Below, in pieces: positions 36,049 through 51,664 of a stretch of 64,000 nt of DNA. Origin of the DNA: Ipomoea triloba (taxonomy: Eukaryota > Streptophyta > Magnoliopsida > Solanales > Convolvulaceae); contig NC_044929.1 in NCBI RefSeq assembly GCF_003576645.1, positions 4,029,279-4,093,278 on the forward strand, read 5' to 3'. A program made the position numbers and the translations under genes. The first letter of the stretch is position 1; each line of letters begins with the position of its first letter. The notes under the pieces were generated by a model. The model saw only the letters and a list, made by a program, of their open reading frames with translations. It was not told where the DNA came from and did no database searches.

Positions 36049-36667
36049 AAAAACGACGTCATTTAGATTTGTGATTTATTTCAAAAAAATTATCACATTT
36101 AGCGACGAAATCCATAATCCATCACTAAAATTTAAAAAAAAAATGCCTGGCATATTTAGCGACGAAAATGTATCTGTCGCTACAATATAAAAATAATCTC
36201 ACTTGTAAATTTAGCGACGGATTTGAAAATATGTCGTTATATAGCTACGGATGCTAAAATATATCGCTATATTGTTTAAAAAACCATCTTCGTAACTCTA
36301 ACGATATATAGCAACGGATATCGTCGCTAAAATGTATACACACACAAAAAAAAATCTCGCTTGAATATGTAGTGACGAATTCATATATCCGTCGATAAAT
36401 TGCAACAGTTACAATTATGGAATAAACCCACAAAAAATCTGTTGCAAATATCTATATATTTTGCACCAAAATTTACCGCTAAAAGTAGCTACATATTTAA
36501 CGACAAAAAATATTCTGTCGCAATATTCATCACAAATCCGTCACTAAATATCCATTTAATAATAATAATAATAACCTGTCACTAATTTGTTATTATTCTG
36601 TCGCTAAATTAGAAATATAAAGCGTTCGCCGCTACCTCCGTCGATATTTTCACGTATTTTTGTAGTG
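36049..36667. mobile_element. CACTA-type transposon end with subterminal repeats
   Basis: On the minus strand the right end starts CACTACAAAAATACGTG (36667 leftwards), the hallmark terminus of plant CACTA elements. It is followed by more than ten short units built on TTTAGCGACGGA/TCCGTCGCTAAA in both orientations. The opposite terminus was not found, so this is a deletion derivative or a single end. Confidence 0.6.
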
Positions 36668-37483
36668 ATGTGTATGAGGGACGACAACAAGTCAAAAAAA
36701 TCCACTGCCAAACGCTAAAGTAAAATGCAAGACTACACCCACCCAAATTTGTCTCAAATTATTAACTACATTTTAGGGGACTCATATCACAAAGCAATCC
36801 AATTTCACACAAGTCAAACAAAAAATATTCACTGCCAAACTATTTAATATACAAATACCCATATCTATGCCTACAAATATACAAAACCCATATCTTTGCC
36901 TTCAAATATACAAAATCCATATCTCAACAAGTTTACCAATATCTCTGCCTTCAAATATACAAAATCTACTATACATTTTTGCTTTGCTAATATGAAAGGT
37001 TGGACAAGGTATAGGTTTATTACCTCTCTTTAGAGTCTGTTATCGTTTGTTATAGTTGCTCGCCGTCCGTGGAAGAAATTCGTCTGACTACTACAACCTC
37101 GTCTTCAAACTCTTACTACTACACCCTCGTCCGACTACCAATGGCTTCACCTTCAAGCTCCAATAAACAGCAATAGCCTTCGTCATGCTGTTAGCCTGCA
37201 ATGTTCATTCGTCAATTTTAATTTTAGGTGAATGAAGTTGTTGGAGATAATTGATTTTGATAGTAAGCTTTGGGTTAGGGAGTTTCTTTTAAATTCTTTA
37301 AATTGTAACATCAATTTTAATTTCTTCTATTTCCTCTTACTATTTTTCATATACTATTTCATTTTTTAATCCTTTTTTTTTTCTGGCTGAGTGGCAAGCC
37401 AAATGTGTAAAGATGGTACCCAATACTAGTGGTTACACAATCAGTGGGTCTCATACTCTCATTGCACTAGGATTAATAGTTCA

Positions 37484-37640
37484 TTGCCAAAGACCTTGTA
37501 GTCTAGTGGCATCCGGTGTACACTCCCATGTAGTAGGGAGTGGGTTTGAGCTTCAGTGGAAGCGACGGTTGACTTTTTGTGCTTCATTTGGTTGAGAAAG
37601 TTGTTATGAATTGGTTGAGAAAGTAGTTATGAACAGACAT
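37484..37640 (+). repeat. tRNA-derived SINE (best copy)
   Basis: The A-box-like TAGTCTAGTGGCATCC and B-box-like GGTTTGAGCTTCA are ~45 bases apart and followed by a unit-specific body (GGTTGACTTTTTGTGCTTC, TTGGTTGAGAAAGTTGTTATGAA). The body end is duplicated in tandem (TTGGTTGAGAAAG twice). Related copies: 22908-23030, 23098-23205, 50418-50505. Confidence 0.6.
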
Positions 37641-37872
37641 TACATTGTAACAAATTAGTAGTACTCAAAAAATAAAATAAAAAAAAGAAAGTTCATGTGT
37701 ATAATTGCAACTGTGGAAAGTTTGATGGCTTCAACAAGGAAGGTTTTAGGTTGAAATCCCATATTGACATTACATTGTATAATTTTTTTTGAATACTGTA
37801 CTTTTTAGTTATATAAATTAAGTATAGATTTGTAAAACAAAATGGTTATACGCCTTCTCCTCTTTCACTCAC

Positions 37873-38125
37873 ATGGCGTTTGGTTCGGAAAATATAATTA
37901 TGAAGGAAAATAATTGTAATTTGGTGAAAAAAGAATAAAGTGATAATTTAAATTACATTGTTTGGTAAATAACTAATATAATGATTGAGAATTGAAATGT
38001 AAGAAGTGAATAAATACTGAAATGTCTTTGTATAATAATATAATAATAATAAGAATGGTAAAATAGTCATTTATCATGGACTTACAATTCCGTGGGAATT
38101 GTAATTCCTCCAACCAAACCATGAA
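37873..38125. mobile_element. MITE, uninterrupted copy of the 437-1150 element
   Basis: Ends GGCGTTTGGTTCGG and CTCCAACCAAACC are inverted. The interior (AAAGAAGTGAATAAA, ATGGTAAAATAGTC) matches the WAT1-intron copy piece by piece. It supplies the empty site for the Helitron at 606-1061. Confidence 0.65.
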
Positions 38126-39171
38126 TTTGTAATTTCAAGGAGTTCAATAGGAATGAAATTACAATCCCATCATACCTTAGCCATTTTCAAACTTTAGCAT
38201 TCATCACTTCACGCCTTCAATTCAGCTTCGGCAACCGTGTTCCTTCACTCCGGTGGTCTCCCAACGTTGCGCCTTCAGGCTTCTCAGTTCGGCGGCTCGC
38301 ACTCCTCGTAGGCCGCAACGATTGCATAAGCTCCTCAACCCCTCTGCGGAGTCAGTATCAGGTCTCTCGTCTCCGTCGCGATTCGTCTTTCACAACATCT
38401 TTGGTTCAAAAACTAACCTTGAAGTCAGATTTTCAAAAAATTAATTTGTCAAATTTATTCATAATTGATTAAGTTTTAATTGTGATTGCGAATTGTAAAA
38501 TTGTGAAATTTATAATGCATGCTGGTTTGTAATTGATTTATAATTTAAGTTAAAAAAAAGAGAGATAAATAAATTTAGTTGGAAAAATATTAAAGAGAAA
38601 AAATAAAGAATAAAAAATAAGAGGGAAAATTTGTGTTTTTGGTCATTCAATTATACACGTGATATAAATTTAGTCCATGCGTTATAAGCATGACCATTTT
38701 TAATCACTAAGTCTCTGAAAGACTATTTCTATCACCAATTTATCACTTAAATAAAATGTTTAATTTGATCATTTTAAAGACTAAAATCGCCCGTCATTAT
38801 ATATAACTCAGGGACCAAGTCAATACTACGGATATAAGTCATATAACTAGAGGACCCACCTAGGTGAATGGAGCAAACCATTTGGCCAGTCCCCTACCAC
38901 TTAGTGTACTAACCGTTGGGACGGTACCTTGATAAGAACCCAAAAAACAACTAAGGACAAAAATATCATTTTCCCAAAATAAAATAGTAAATGCCTTGAG
39001 AATCATTTACCATATACGCAATTTTTTTTATAGAACAGTTCAGACCCGATTTGGAGCGGGTCGTCGATATATTCAGGATAAAAGTTGAATCCCACCAAAG
39101 GAGTGAAGGACCAGAGTCCAGAGCTGAGACCACTGACATCTTGCGACTCGTGTAATCACAACGCCAACGGG

Positions 39172-45292
<6,121 letters not shown>

Positions 45293-45559
45293 GGATTTTC
45301 GAGGCAGTCTATCATTACTAACAAGATAGGGGCCGGGGTGTCTCTGATATCCTGTTTGAAATAGAAAGAGCAGAAATGCACCATATTCTGTGTTTTTTGG
45401 ATGGTAAAATTAGAATAGTACATTTTAATTTATCATAAAGTACAGGGAAATGCCCTGGTTGTCATCCAAAACTTAATTTTGCATGTAGTGGATTAGTCAT
45501 CAACAGTTCTTTTTGATTGAGGTAACATGATCTTTACCAAAATTTGAATATCATCATTA

Positions 45560-45670
45560 CAGTCTATTAGCTTAGTGGTTTGTCGTCTGACTTGATATCA
45601 CGACTAAAGGTAATAGTGTAGGAGGTTCGACTTTCCTTGTACGCGCATGAAGACACATTGTGAGTTGGGA
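45560..45670 (+). repeat. tRNA-derived SINE-like element
   Basis: TTAGCTTAGTGGTTTGTCG resembles an A box and GGAGGTTCGACTTTCC a B box, spaced ~55 bases. Confidence 0.45.
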
Positions 45671-45707
45671 TGATCTAATTATTAAAAAAAAAGAAAGAAG
45701 AGATACG

Positions 45708-46056
45708 GGTCAAATAGACTTTCGTAGGCTCTTAAATTTTGTAAAGTTATAATTAAACTCATAAATATTTTAGCAACTCTTCAGCGACACTCTTAACACT
45801 ATTTTTGATCATAAATTGACCGGCAATCAGCGCGGATCGCCAGTCACCATAGAAGAATCCAGAGAAAGCGATCACCTCCTCTGGGAGAAGAATTGTTCTA
45901 TGGTGATTGGCGGTTTGCGCCAGTCGTCGGTCAATTTATGGTCGAAAATAGTGTCCGAGTGTCGGAACCATCACTGGTTACTAACCGGTTTTTGGACTTT
46001 AAAAATAAAATATCGATGAATTTAATTACAACTTTAAAAAGGTCTATTTGACCCTT
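45708..46056. mobile_element. MITE with GGGTCAAATAGAC termini and central palindrome
   Basis: The termini GGGTCAAATAGACTTT and AAGGTCTATTTGACCC are inverted. Inner arms ATAAATTGACCGGCAATC.. and ..GTCGGTCAATTTAT pair again, as do TTCTATGGTGATTGGC and its complement. Target duplication not clear. Confidence 0.7.
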
Positions 46057-47032
46057 TTAAAGCCTAAATTTTTGCTGTTTCAGAGTCTTTTGCATTCTTT
46101 AGGCGTTGACCTGTTGTTTTGTAAGTTACTAGCAGTTGGAACAAGTACCGGCCTTCGCCAATACTTCATTTCAACGTAACGCACTTCTACTTTGAATAAC
46201 TCCTTAGCTTAGCAGTTAGCCCCCCTTCTTTTCTTCCCCAATTCACACACGTAAAGCCCCCTACGAAGAACCATTCCTATATATGCTTTCTGTATCTCTG
46301 TACTGCATTCCTATAGATTTTCTGGAAACTGATCAGAGGTTCAAGTTGTGGGGTACAGGTAGCTAGGTAAAGTAAACTGCAATCTTCACTATATGTCTTC
46401 TTGCAATCTACCCCTTAATTATTTGTACAAATGAGTAATTCTGAGTTTTCATTGAAAGCCAAGCAGACTTGGGCACCTGTTTTAGCAGCAAATTAAATTA
46501 AATCCATTCCAATCTGAAGCAATAATGGATTGGGTTTATACATCTTGGATCAAGATTTGATTTTTGTTCACTTCTTGGATATTCTGTGCTCAAATCCAAA
46601 TGGGTTTCTTACTTGTATATTCAAGAAATGTGGGTCAGCTTCCTGATAATTTAAATATATTAACTGGCATTGATATGATTGTGTAGATAGAATTGAGCAA
46701 AGTATGTAAACAAGTAATGGTCTTTCAGTATGCCTGGAAGCAAAATCAGCCCAACAACTATTTCCATCATAGTGCTCATCATACGATGTAATTATAATAA
46801 CTACAAAGCTAAAAAAAAAACAAAAGAGTAAGACATAATGATGAGAGGAAATAAAAATTATTTTTTTATTGGTTTACATTGTAACAAAAAACAATGACCA
46901 GAGGAACAAAACAAAATTGGCGTAACCATACCCTACCGCCAATATACAACGGACTAACTAAACTTTATTTTTATTTTATTTATTTAAGTACGTTTACGTA
47001 CTTAGTAGGAATTAATCTTACTAATTTATCCT

Positions 47033-49291
47033 TCAAGGTGTGTAGGGGACACCAGTGCGCTTGATCCATGCATCACCGTCAAGGTACACTGAAGGACTGA
47101 ACTGCTTAGCAATCTCTGGAGAAATGTTCCTCTTGTAACCTCCCCACTTCACCCTACTAGCGGTATTAGCTCCTGGGCCGCGGTTCCCATACTCTGCGTA
47201 CCAAAGGGTATTCAGTGCAAAGTCGCCCTGCCATGGAGACCAACCTTCAGGGGCGATGAAGCCGTCAATGAAAGAGGACATGATGATTGTCCGGGAGAAC
47301 TCCTTCCACGGCCTTCCCAGGTAGACTTTGACGGGTGGGGTGACCCCCTTGAGGGCGGGATCAGGGAGGATCTCGCAGGCCTGGAGGACAGTGCCGCCGA
47401 CACTTCGGCGGTCCTTTCTACCTTGAGCCGTCACCATGCAGGCCTGGTTCTCCATTGGCTTCCTCACGATCATCTTGCAGTTCTGGAACACGGCCGCCGC
47501 GTCCCCGAAGATGAAGTCGATGGTGCCGGTGATGGTGCAGCCGCGGTAGAACTGGCGGTAGGAGTGGGCGTAGAGGGTGTCTTGGTAGGCTTCGATGTTG
47601 CAGTTGTGGATGACCACCATGTCTGCTGAAACCCGAAGGGCCACGGCTTGGTGCTTGGCTGCCCCGGCTCGGTTCTCGATTGTAAGGTCCCGGCAAACGA
47701 ACCCGTCTCCTTCTACTACCACCGTGGCGGTCTTATAAGTGCCGACCCCGTCGATGAAATTCTTGTTTCCGGTGATCACGGTCTTGCTCGGGCCCTCCCC
47801 CATGAAAACAACGTTGTTAACCTTCCTAGGAACAACCACGTATTCGCTGTACACGCCGGCCTTAATGAGGATGATAACAGTGCGGTTGCTTTTGGGCGGG
47901 ATGGTGGCCAGAGCGGCGTTGATGCTATTAAATTTCCCGCTTCCGTCCTTGGAGACCACCATGTCGGGTTTAATGGAGCTCGGGGGAGCAGTGAGGAGGC
48001 GGCGAGTGGGAGCGTCTACGAATTTAGGGAATTCACCAGTGGAGTCTACTGCTGCAGCATCTTCCAACAACCTACGACTAAAGCCAGGGATTTCCAAGGT
48101 CTTGAGGAGCTCGGTGAGCTTTGTGAGCATAGCCAGGCCGTTGCTAGTGAGCTCCATGGCGGTTTTAAGGAGGTGCCTCATTTTCTCGCCGGTGTCGCCG
48201 GTGGTGTTCTGGAAGGCATCGAGGCAGGTCTCTTCGAAAGTGATGGCGGCGCTGAGCCAAACCTTGAGGTCGTTCCCGTGTTCGACGTTGATGGTAGTAG
48301 ATTCCTCAACCTTGTGAGAAGACCTCTTGAGATCTTCAATGGAGTGGTTTAGCACCTCCTTGCATATGTCCAGTGCCTCGTGGGTCCTAGGGTCCTTGTC
48401 CGCCCTCTTCAGAAGGGCGGACTTGGACATGGATTCGGAGAGGTTCTCCCACGCCACCGAGAACGCCGCGTTCAAAAGCTTCTTTGGGTCGTGAGAGTGG
48501 TTAGCTCTGGCCAGGCTCTTCTCGCACAGCTCCTTGAAATCGGTTGAGGCGCAAAGGGCTTTCACGGACTCCTGCAGATGCTCCGATTTCCCAATCGCGT
48601 CAGCTATGCTGTCCAAGGAAAACCCCTCCTTCATAACCTCTTTGGGCCGGTGCTCGATGCCCTGCACGGCAACAAACCCCTCCTTCGTAACCTCTTTGGG
48701 CCGGTGCTCGATGCCCTGCACGGCAACAAACCCCTCCTTCGTAACCTCTTTGGGCCGGTGCTCGATGCCCTGGACGGCAACAAACCCCTCCTTCGTAACC
48801 TCTTTGGGCCGGTGCTCGATGCCCTGCACGGCAACAAACCCCTCCTTCGTAACCTCTTTGGGCCGGTGCTCGGCAACAAACCCCTCCTTCGTAACCTCTT
48901 TGGGCCGGTGCTCGATGCCCTGCACGGCAACAAAAACCTCTTTGGGCCGGTGCTCGATGCCCTGCACGGCAACAAACCCCTCCTTCGTAACCTCTTTGGG
49001 CCGGTGCTCGGCAACAAACCCCTCCTTCGTAACCTCTTTGGGCCGGTGCTCGATGCCCTGCACGGCAACAAAAACCTCTTTGGGCCGGTGCTCGATGCCC
49101 TGCACGGCAACAAAACCCTCCTTCATAACCTCTTGGGGCTGGTGCTCGATGCTCTGCACTTCACAGGTCCCCTTGGTATCACTTGGGGCACACGACCCCG
49201 ACTCGGTGGCCGTGGCACCCACCACGAAAGCCATCAGGAAGAGGATGGAAGCCATGCCAATAACACCCAAAGACTTCTTATTCGACCCCAT
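47033..49291 (-). CDS. PMEI-pectinesterase 1 with 11-unit repeat in the pro-region
   Basis: Cell-wall enzyme that removes methyl esters from homogalacturonan; made as a pre-pro-protein. Single exon, 752 residues, clearly longer than the ~550-600 usual for this class. Order: signal/anchor segment (~8-30, GMASILFLMAFVVGA), a repeat block of 11 units (residues ~45-224) of VQGIEHRPKEVTKEGFVA, a PMEI-like inhibitor domain (~230-400, SEHLQESVKALCASTDFKELC), two basic processing-type motifs SRRLLE and TRRLLT, then the catalytic domain from ~PDMVVSKDGSGKFNSI. All family residues are present: GVYSEYV, QAVALR, QDTLY (Gln, Asp), GTIDFIFGDAAAVFQNC (Asp), LGRPWKEFSRT (Arg, Trp) and the EGWSPW end region. 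Coding DNA is far more GC-rich than the flanks. A TATA-like box lies 77 bp upstream. The repeat block is not part of any PMEI domain I know. Confidence 0.95.
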   Translation of the reverse strand: MGSNKKSLGVIGMASILFLMAFVVGATATESGSCAPSDTKGTCEVQSIEHQPQEVMKEGFVAVQGIEHRPKEVFVAVQGIEHRPKEVTKEGFVAEHRPKEVTKEGFVAVQGIEHRPKEVFVAVQGIEHRPKEVTKEGFVAEHRPKEVTKEGFVAVQGIEHRPKEVTKEGFVAVQGIEHRPKEVTKEGFVAVQGIEHRPKEVTKEGFVAVQGIEHRPKEVMKEGFSLDSIADAIGKSEHLQESVKALCASTDFKELCEKSLARANHSHDPKKLLNAAFSVAWENLSESMSKSALLKRADKDPRTHEALDICKEVLNHSIEDLKRSSHKVEESTTINVEHGNDLKVWLSAAITFEETCLDAFQNTTGDTGEKMRHLLKTAMELTSNGLAMLTKLTELLKTLEIPGFSRRLLEDAAAVDSTGEFPKFVDAPTRRLLTAPPSSIKPDMVVSKDGSGKFNSINAALATIPPKSNRTVIILIKAGVYSEYVVVPRKVNNVVFMGEGPSKTVITGNKNFIDGVGTYKTATVVVEGDGFVCRDLTIENRAGAAKHQAVALRVSADMVVIHNCNIEAYQDTLYAHSYRQFYRGCTITGTIDFIFGDAAAVFQNCKMIVRKPMENQACMVTAQGRKDRRSVGGTVLQACEILPDPALKGVTPPVKVYLGRPWKEFSRTIIMSSFIDGFIAPEGWSPWQGDFALNTLWYAEYGNRGPGANTASRVKWGGYKRNISPEIAKQFSPSVYLDGDAWIKRTGVPYTP
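48620..49159 (-). repeat. In-frame coding minisatellite of PME1 (11 units, 540 bp)
   Basis: The basic unit is 54 bp (VQGIEHRPKEVTKEGFVA). Unit lengths in protein order are 18, 14, 18, 14, 14, 18, 14, 18, 18, 18 and 16 residues. Two kinds of 12-bp deletion occur: units lacking TKEG and units lacking VQGI. A [-TKEG]-[full]-[-VQGI] triplet (138 bp) is present twice in a row, a higher-order repeat. Inner units are almost identical at the DNA level (e.g. one synonymous GTG/GTC change), and only the outermost N-terminal unit (VQSIEHQPQEVMKEG) has diverged. All changes keep the frame. Confidence 0.95.
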
Positions 49292-50287
49292 ATTTACTTG
49301 TTTTGTTTAATAACTTTTTAATAGGCTCAAGGGATGCCTTGATTGAAATGTGCAATACTGCAAACCCTATTTATACAAAGGAGACACCACCAGCAGAGCC
49401 ACAGATAATATAACTAACAACCTTCAGTTGAGGAAAATGAGGTTATTCACAAATGTTTTACCATGAATTTGTGGTTGAGATATGTTTTAGTGTTTTACAT
49501 TGCATTTCTGTTTGATCTGATCAAATTGCTCTCATTCCATTATCATGTCATATCTTGTGATTTTAATTAGATCTATCCTATATATTATTTTATAGGTTAA
49601 GAGTATAGTGAAAAGAAAAGAAAGCACCCCTAATCAACTCCAATATATAATAATAAGTTCATGCTTTTGCCTTTGCCTTTTTAACTTTTCATCCTAATTT
49701 TTTTTTTATATTCTATATATATATATGCATTAATTACATTTAGTTTAAAATTTTATAGTGATTAATATATATATAAAAGTAAAAGAAGTGATGATATAGA
49801 ATATTTTCTACTCATTATCTTAGGCTATTTTTGCTAATAATGGTCATGTATTCTTATTTGATGTGAATTACATTCCTATTTTGTTGAATATTTTTTTTTA
49901 TTTTTGAAACATTTATGATTATTTACATTGTAATATCTGTTCTATACCTTTTCAATCTTTTTTATTGGCCAAAGAGCGACCAGAGTTCGATTCCGTGGCT
50001 ACCCAATTGGAATGGTAACAGATATGACATTACACTATATAATATATAGTTGGCGTTGAATATTTTGATTATTTGTCTTGAATATATCTAATTTTTGAAT
50101 TTTTTGTTTTTATTTTAATAATTATATGCTCAACACTATACTTAATATTGTATATTAATTAGTAATTTTAAAATAAAAATACTTATAAATAATTGTAAAG
50201 TTTTGGTAACAATTATGAGTTGCCCTAAATTAGAACCTATAATTTAATTATTTTTATTTTCTTTAATGGAATAATGAAATTGATCTG
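49292..50287. repeat. PME1 upstream half of segmental duplication
   Basis: This sequence is nearly collinear with 57067-58651 upstream of PME2 (shared TATA region, 'GAAAGCACCCCTAATCAACTCC', 'GCGACCAGAGTTCGATTCCGTGG'). Similarity stops at 'AATGAAATTGATCT' (50287 and 58651). With the genes and ~28 bp of 3' flank, the duplicated unit is about 3.3 kb without the MITE. Confidence 0.9.
49367..49376 (-). promoter_or_regulatory. TATA box of PME1
   Basis: TATAAATAGG on the minus strand, ~77 bp before the ATG. The same element stands at an equal place before PME2 and PME3. Confidence 0.7.
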
Positions 50288-50417
50288 AATATATATATAA
50301 GGATGAAATTGGTTCCTAAATGCTTATAAAAAAGGAGCACCATTTAATAATATGGTCAAATCTTTCCATAAACTAATTTTGATAATTAAATTGTTACATG
50401 ATTAAATTGTTATATTG

Positions 50418-50505
50418 ATTGCCAATGACCTTGTGGTCTAGTGGGGTGAGTTAGTTCGAGCCTCAGTGGAGGCGCTGTCTCAAAATAAATGAGAGTTTTG
50501 CTTGC
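50418..50505 (+). repeat. tRNA-derived SINE-like element
   Basis: 'GACCTTGTGGTCTAGTGG' and 'GTTCGAGCCTCAGTGGAGGCG' are the A- and B-box regions of the family best seen at 37484-37640. It lies just outside the PME duplication border. Confidence 0.55.
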
Positions 50506-50940
50506 CGGGGCGAGTCGCCAACCGGCGGGCACTCTGATTTTAAAGTTACTTTTATTTTATTTATTTATTTATTTTGTTTCGATTGCCAAAATTGTTTTTT
50601 TTTTTTGTTTCTTTTCTCTTTTTTCTTCTTCTTTCTATTTCCACCTATATTCTCTTTACTAAGCACACTTACAGAACTTCTCAAAAATCACAAAAAAACT
50701 CCACTATTACGGATGCTCCATTCTTCTCTCTCCTCATTTATGCACATAGTACACGAGTACACGACTGAGGGTAGCGTAGTAGTTATTAATAATAATAATA
50801 TTATTATTATTTTATTTTATTACATATATGCATGACATTTATTATTATTATTACTACTACTATTTGTGGCATTCTGAGTCAAAGCAACAAAAAGAAAAAA
50901 AAAAAGAAATTAAAAAAAGAGAAGGTAGTCCAATTAGCAA
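50506..50940. other. AT-rich spacer, nothing recognised
   Basis: Contains poly-T, (AAT)n/(ATT)n runs around 50786-50870 and short spurious ORFs only. Confidence 0.5.
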
Positions 50941-51184
50941 ATTATTGTATGGACCATGGTCCACACAGCTATGTGGACAATAATCAAATGTACATTATTT
51001 TTGTACTGAATATACATTATTTTTATACTATAAAAATAATGTACATTCAGTACACAAATAATGTACATCTCCTGAATATAATGTACATTATTTTTACACT
51101 GAATGTACATTATTTTTATATTGAATGTGCATTATTTAATAGTATGGTCCACACAGCTGTGTGGACCATGGTCCACACAATAAT
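50941..51184. mobile_element. Palindrome-ended foldback element, GGACCATGGTCC family
   Basis: 30-bp terminal inverted repeats (50941-50970 and 51155-51184) with one mismatch; each arm itself contains the palindrome TGGACCATGGTCCA. The inside is built of repeated and inverted 'ATGTACATTATTTTTA' units, so the whole 244 bp can fold on itself. Only ~90 bp separate it from the next member. Confidence 0.78.
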
Positions 51185-51270
51185 GATTGAGTCCAATTAC
51201 CTACTTTTCAAATAGGGTTTTGAAAATAATATAATGGCATTAGTACTTTACATATTTTTGTCCAGTTGTT

Positions 51271-51664
51271 ATACTGTGGACCATGGTCCACAATGCATTA
51301 TGGACCATAGGTCATGGTTGATACTGTAGTTGTGTTGAACTGATACTGCAGTTGTGTTGAACGGATACTGCAGTTGTGTTGAAAGGAAACTGCAGTTGCG
51401 CGGAACAGAGGCCATTTCATCCGTCTGTAAATGCAGTTGTGTTGAACTGATACTGCAGTTGTGTTGAACGGATACTACAGTTGTGTTGAACGGATACTGC
51501 AATTGTGTTGAATGGATGAACGACCTCTGTTCCGCGTAACTGCAGTTTCCTTTCAACACAACCGCAGTATCATTTCAACACAACTGCAGTTTCCGTTCAA
51601 CACAACTGCAGTATCAGCCATGACCACGGTCCACAATGCATTGTGGATCATGGTCCACCATATA
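51271..51664. mobile_element. Large foldback element with 22-bp tandem repeats in both arms
   Basis: About 57-bp inverted ends start with TGTGGACCATGGTCCACAA-type palindromes. Inside, 'GATACTGCAGTTGTGTTGAACG' units run in tandem in one direction to ~51510 and in the other direction from ~51535 to 51615, meeting near 51525. This makes a near-complete hairpin ~390 nt long. The same palindromic end is found at 50941-51184 and 24667-25114. Confidence 0.78.

Larger units (their letters stand above)
35527..39171. other. Intergenic space between divergent ThrRS and ADSL genes
   Basis: The two housekeeping genes are transcribed away from each other across 3.6 kb that has filled with repeats: a CACTA-type end (36049-36667), a SINE (37484-37640) and a MITE (37873-38125). 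38200-38440 is less AT-rich and contains a 63-codon ORF (MVSQRCAFRLLSSA...) that I do not recognise; it may be a captured gene scrap. No complete gene. Confidence 0.6.
45293..47032. other. Convergent intergenic space between ADSL and PME1
   Basis: It holds the ADSL 3' UTR, a tRNA-like fragment (45560-45670) and a MITE (45708-46056). 46200-46700 is anonymous and moderately AT-rich. From about 47005 the PME duplication unit starts (AGGAATTAAT.TTACTAATTTATCC). Confidence 0.6.

Noticed and set aside
38253..38444. 63-codon ORF rich in Arg/Ser (MVSQRCAFRLLSSA...)
   Set aside because: It resembles an organelle presequence but has no following exon that I can recognise; too little to call a gene.
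39085..39171. Upstream extension of the ADSL first exon (from 39085)
   Set aside because: It begins with TTG, not ATG; the first ATG in frame is 39172.
48620..49159. CRISPR-like regular repeat
   Set aside because: Units abut without unique spacers, keep a reading frame and sit in a plant gene; it is a coding minisatellite.
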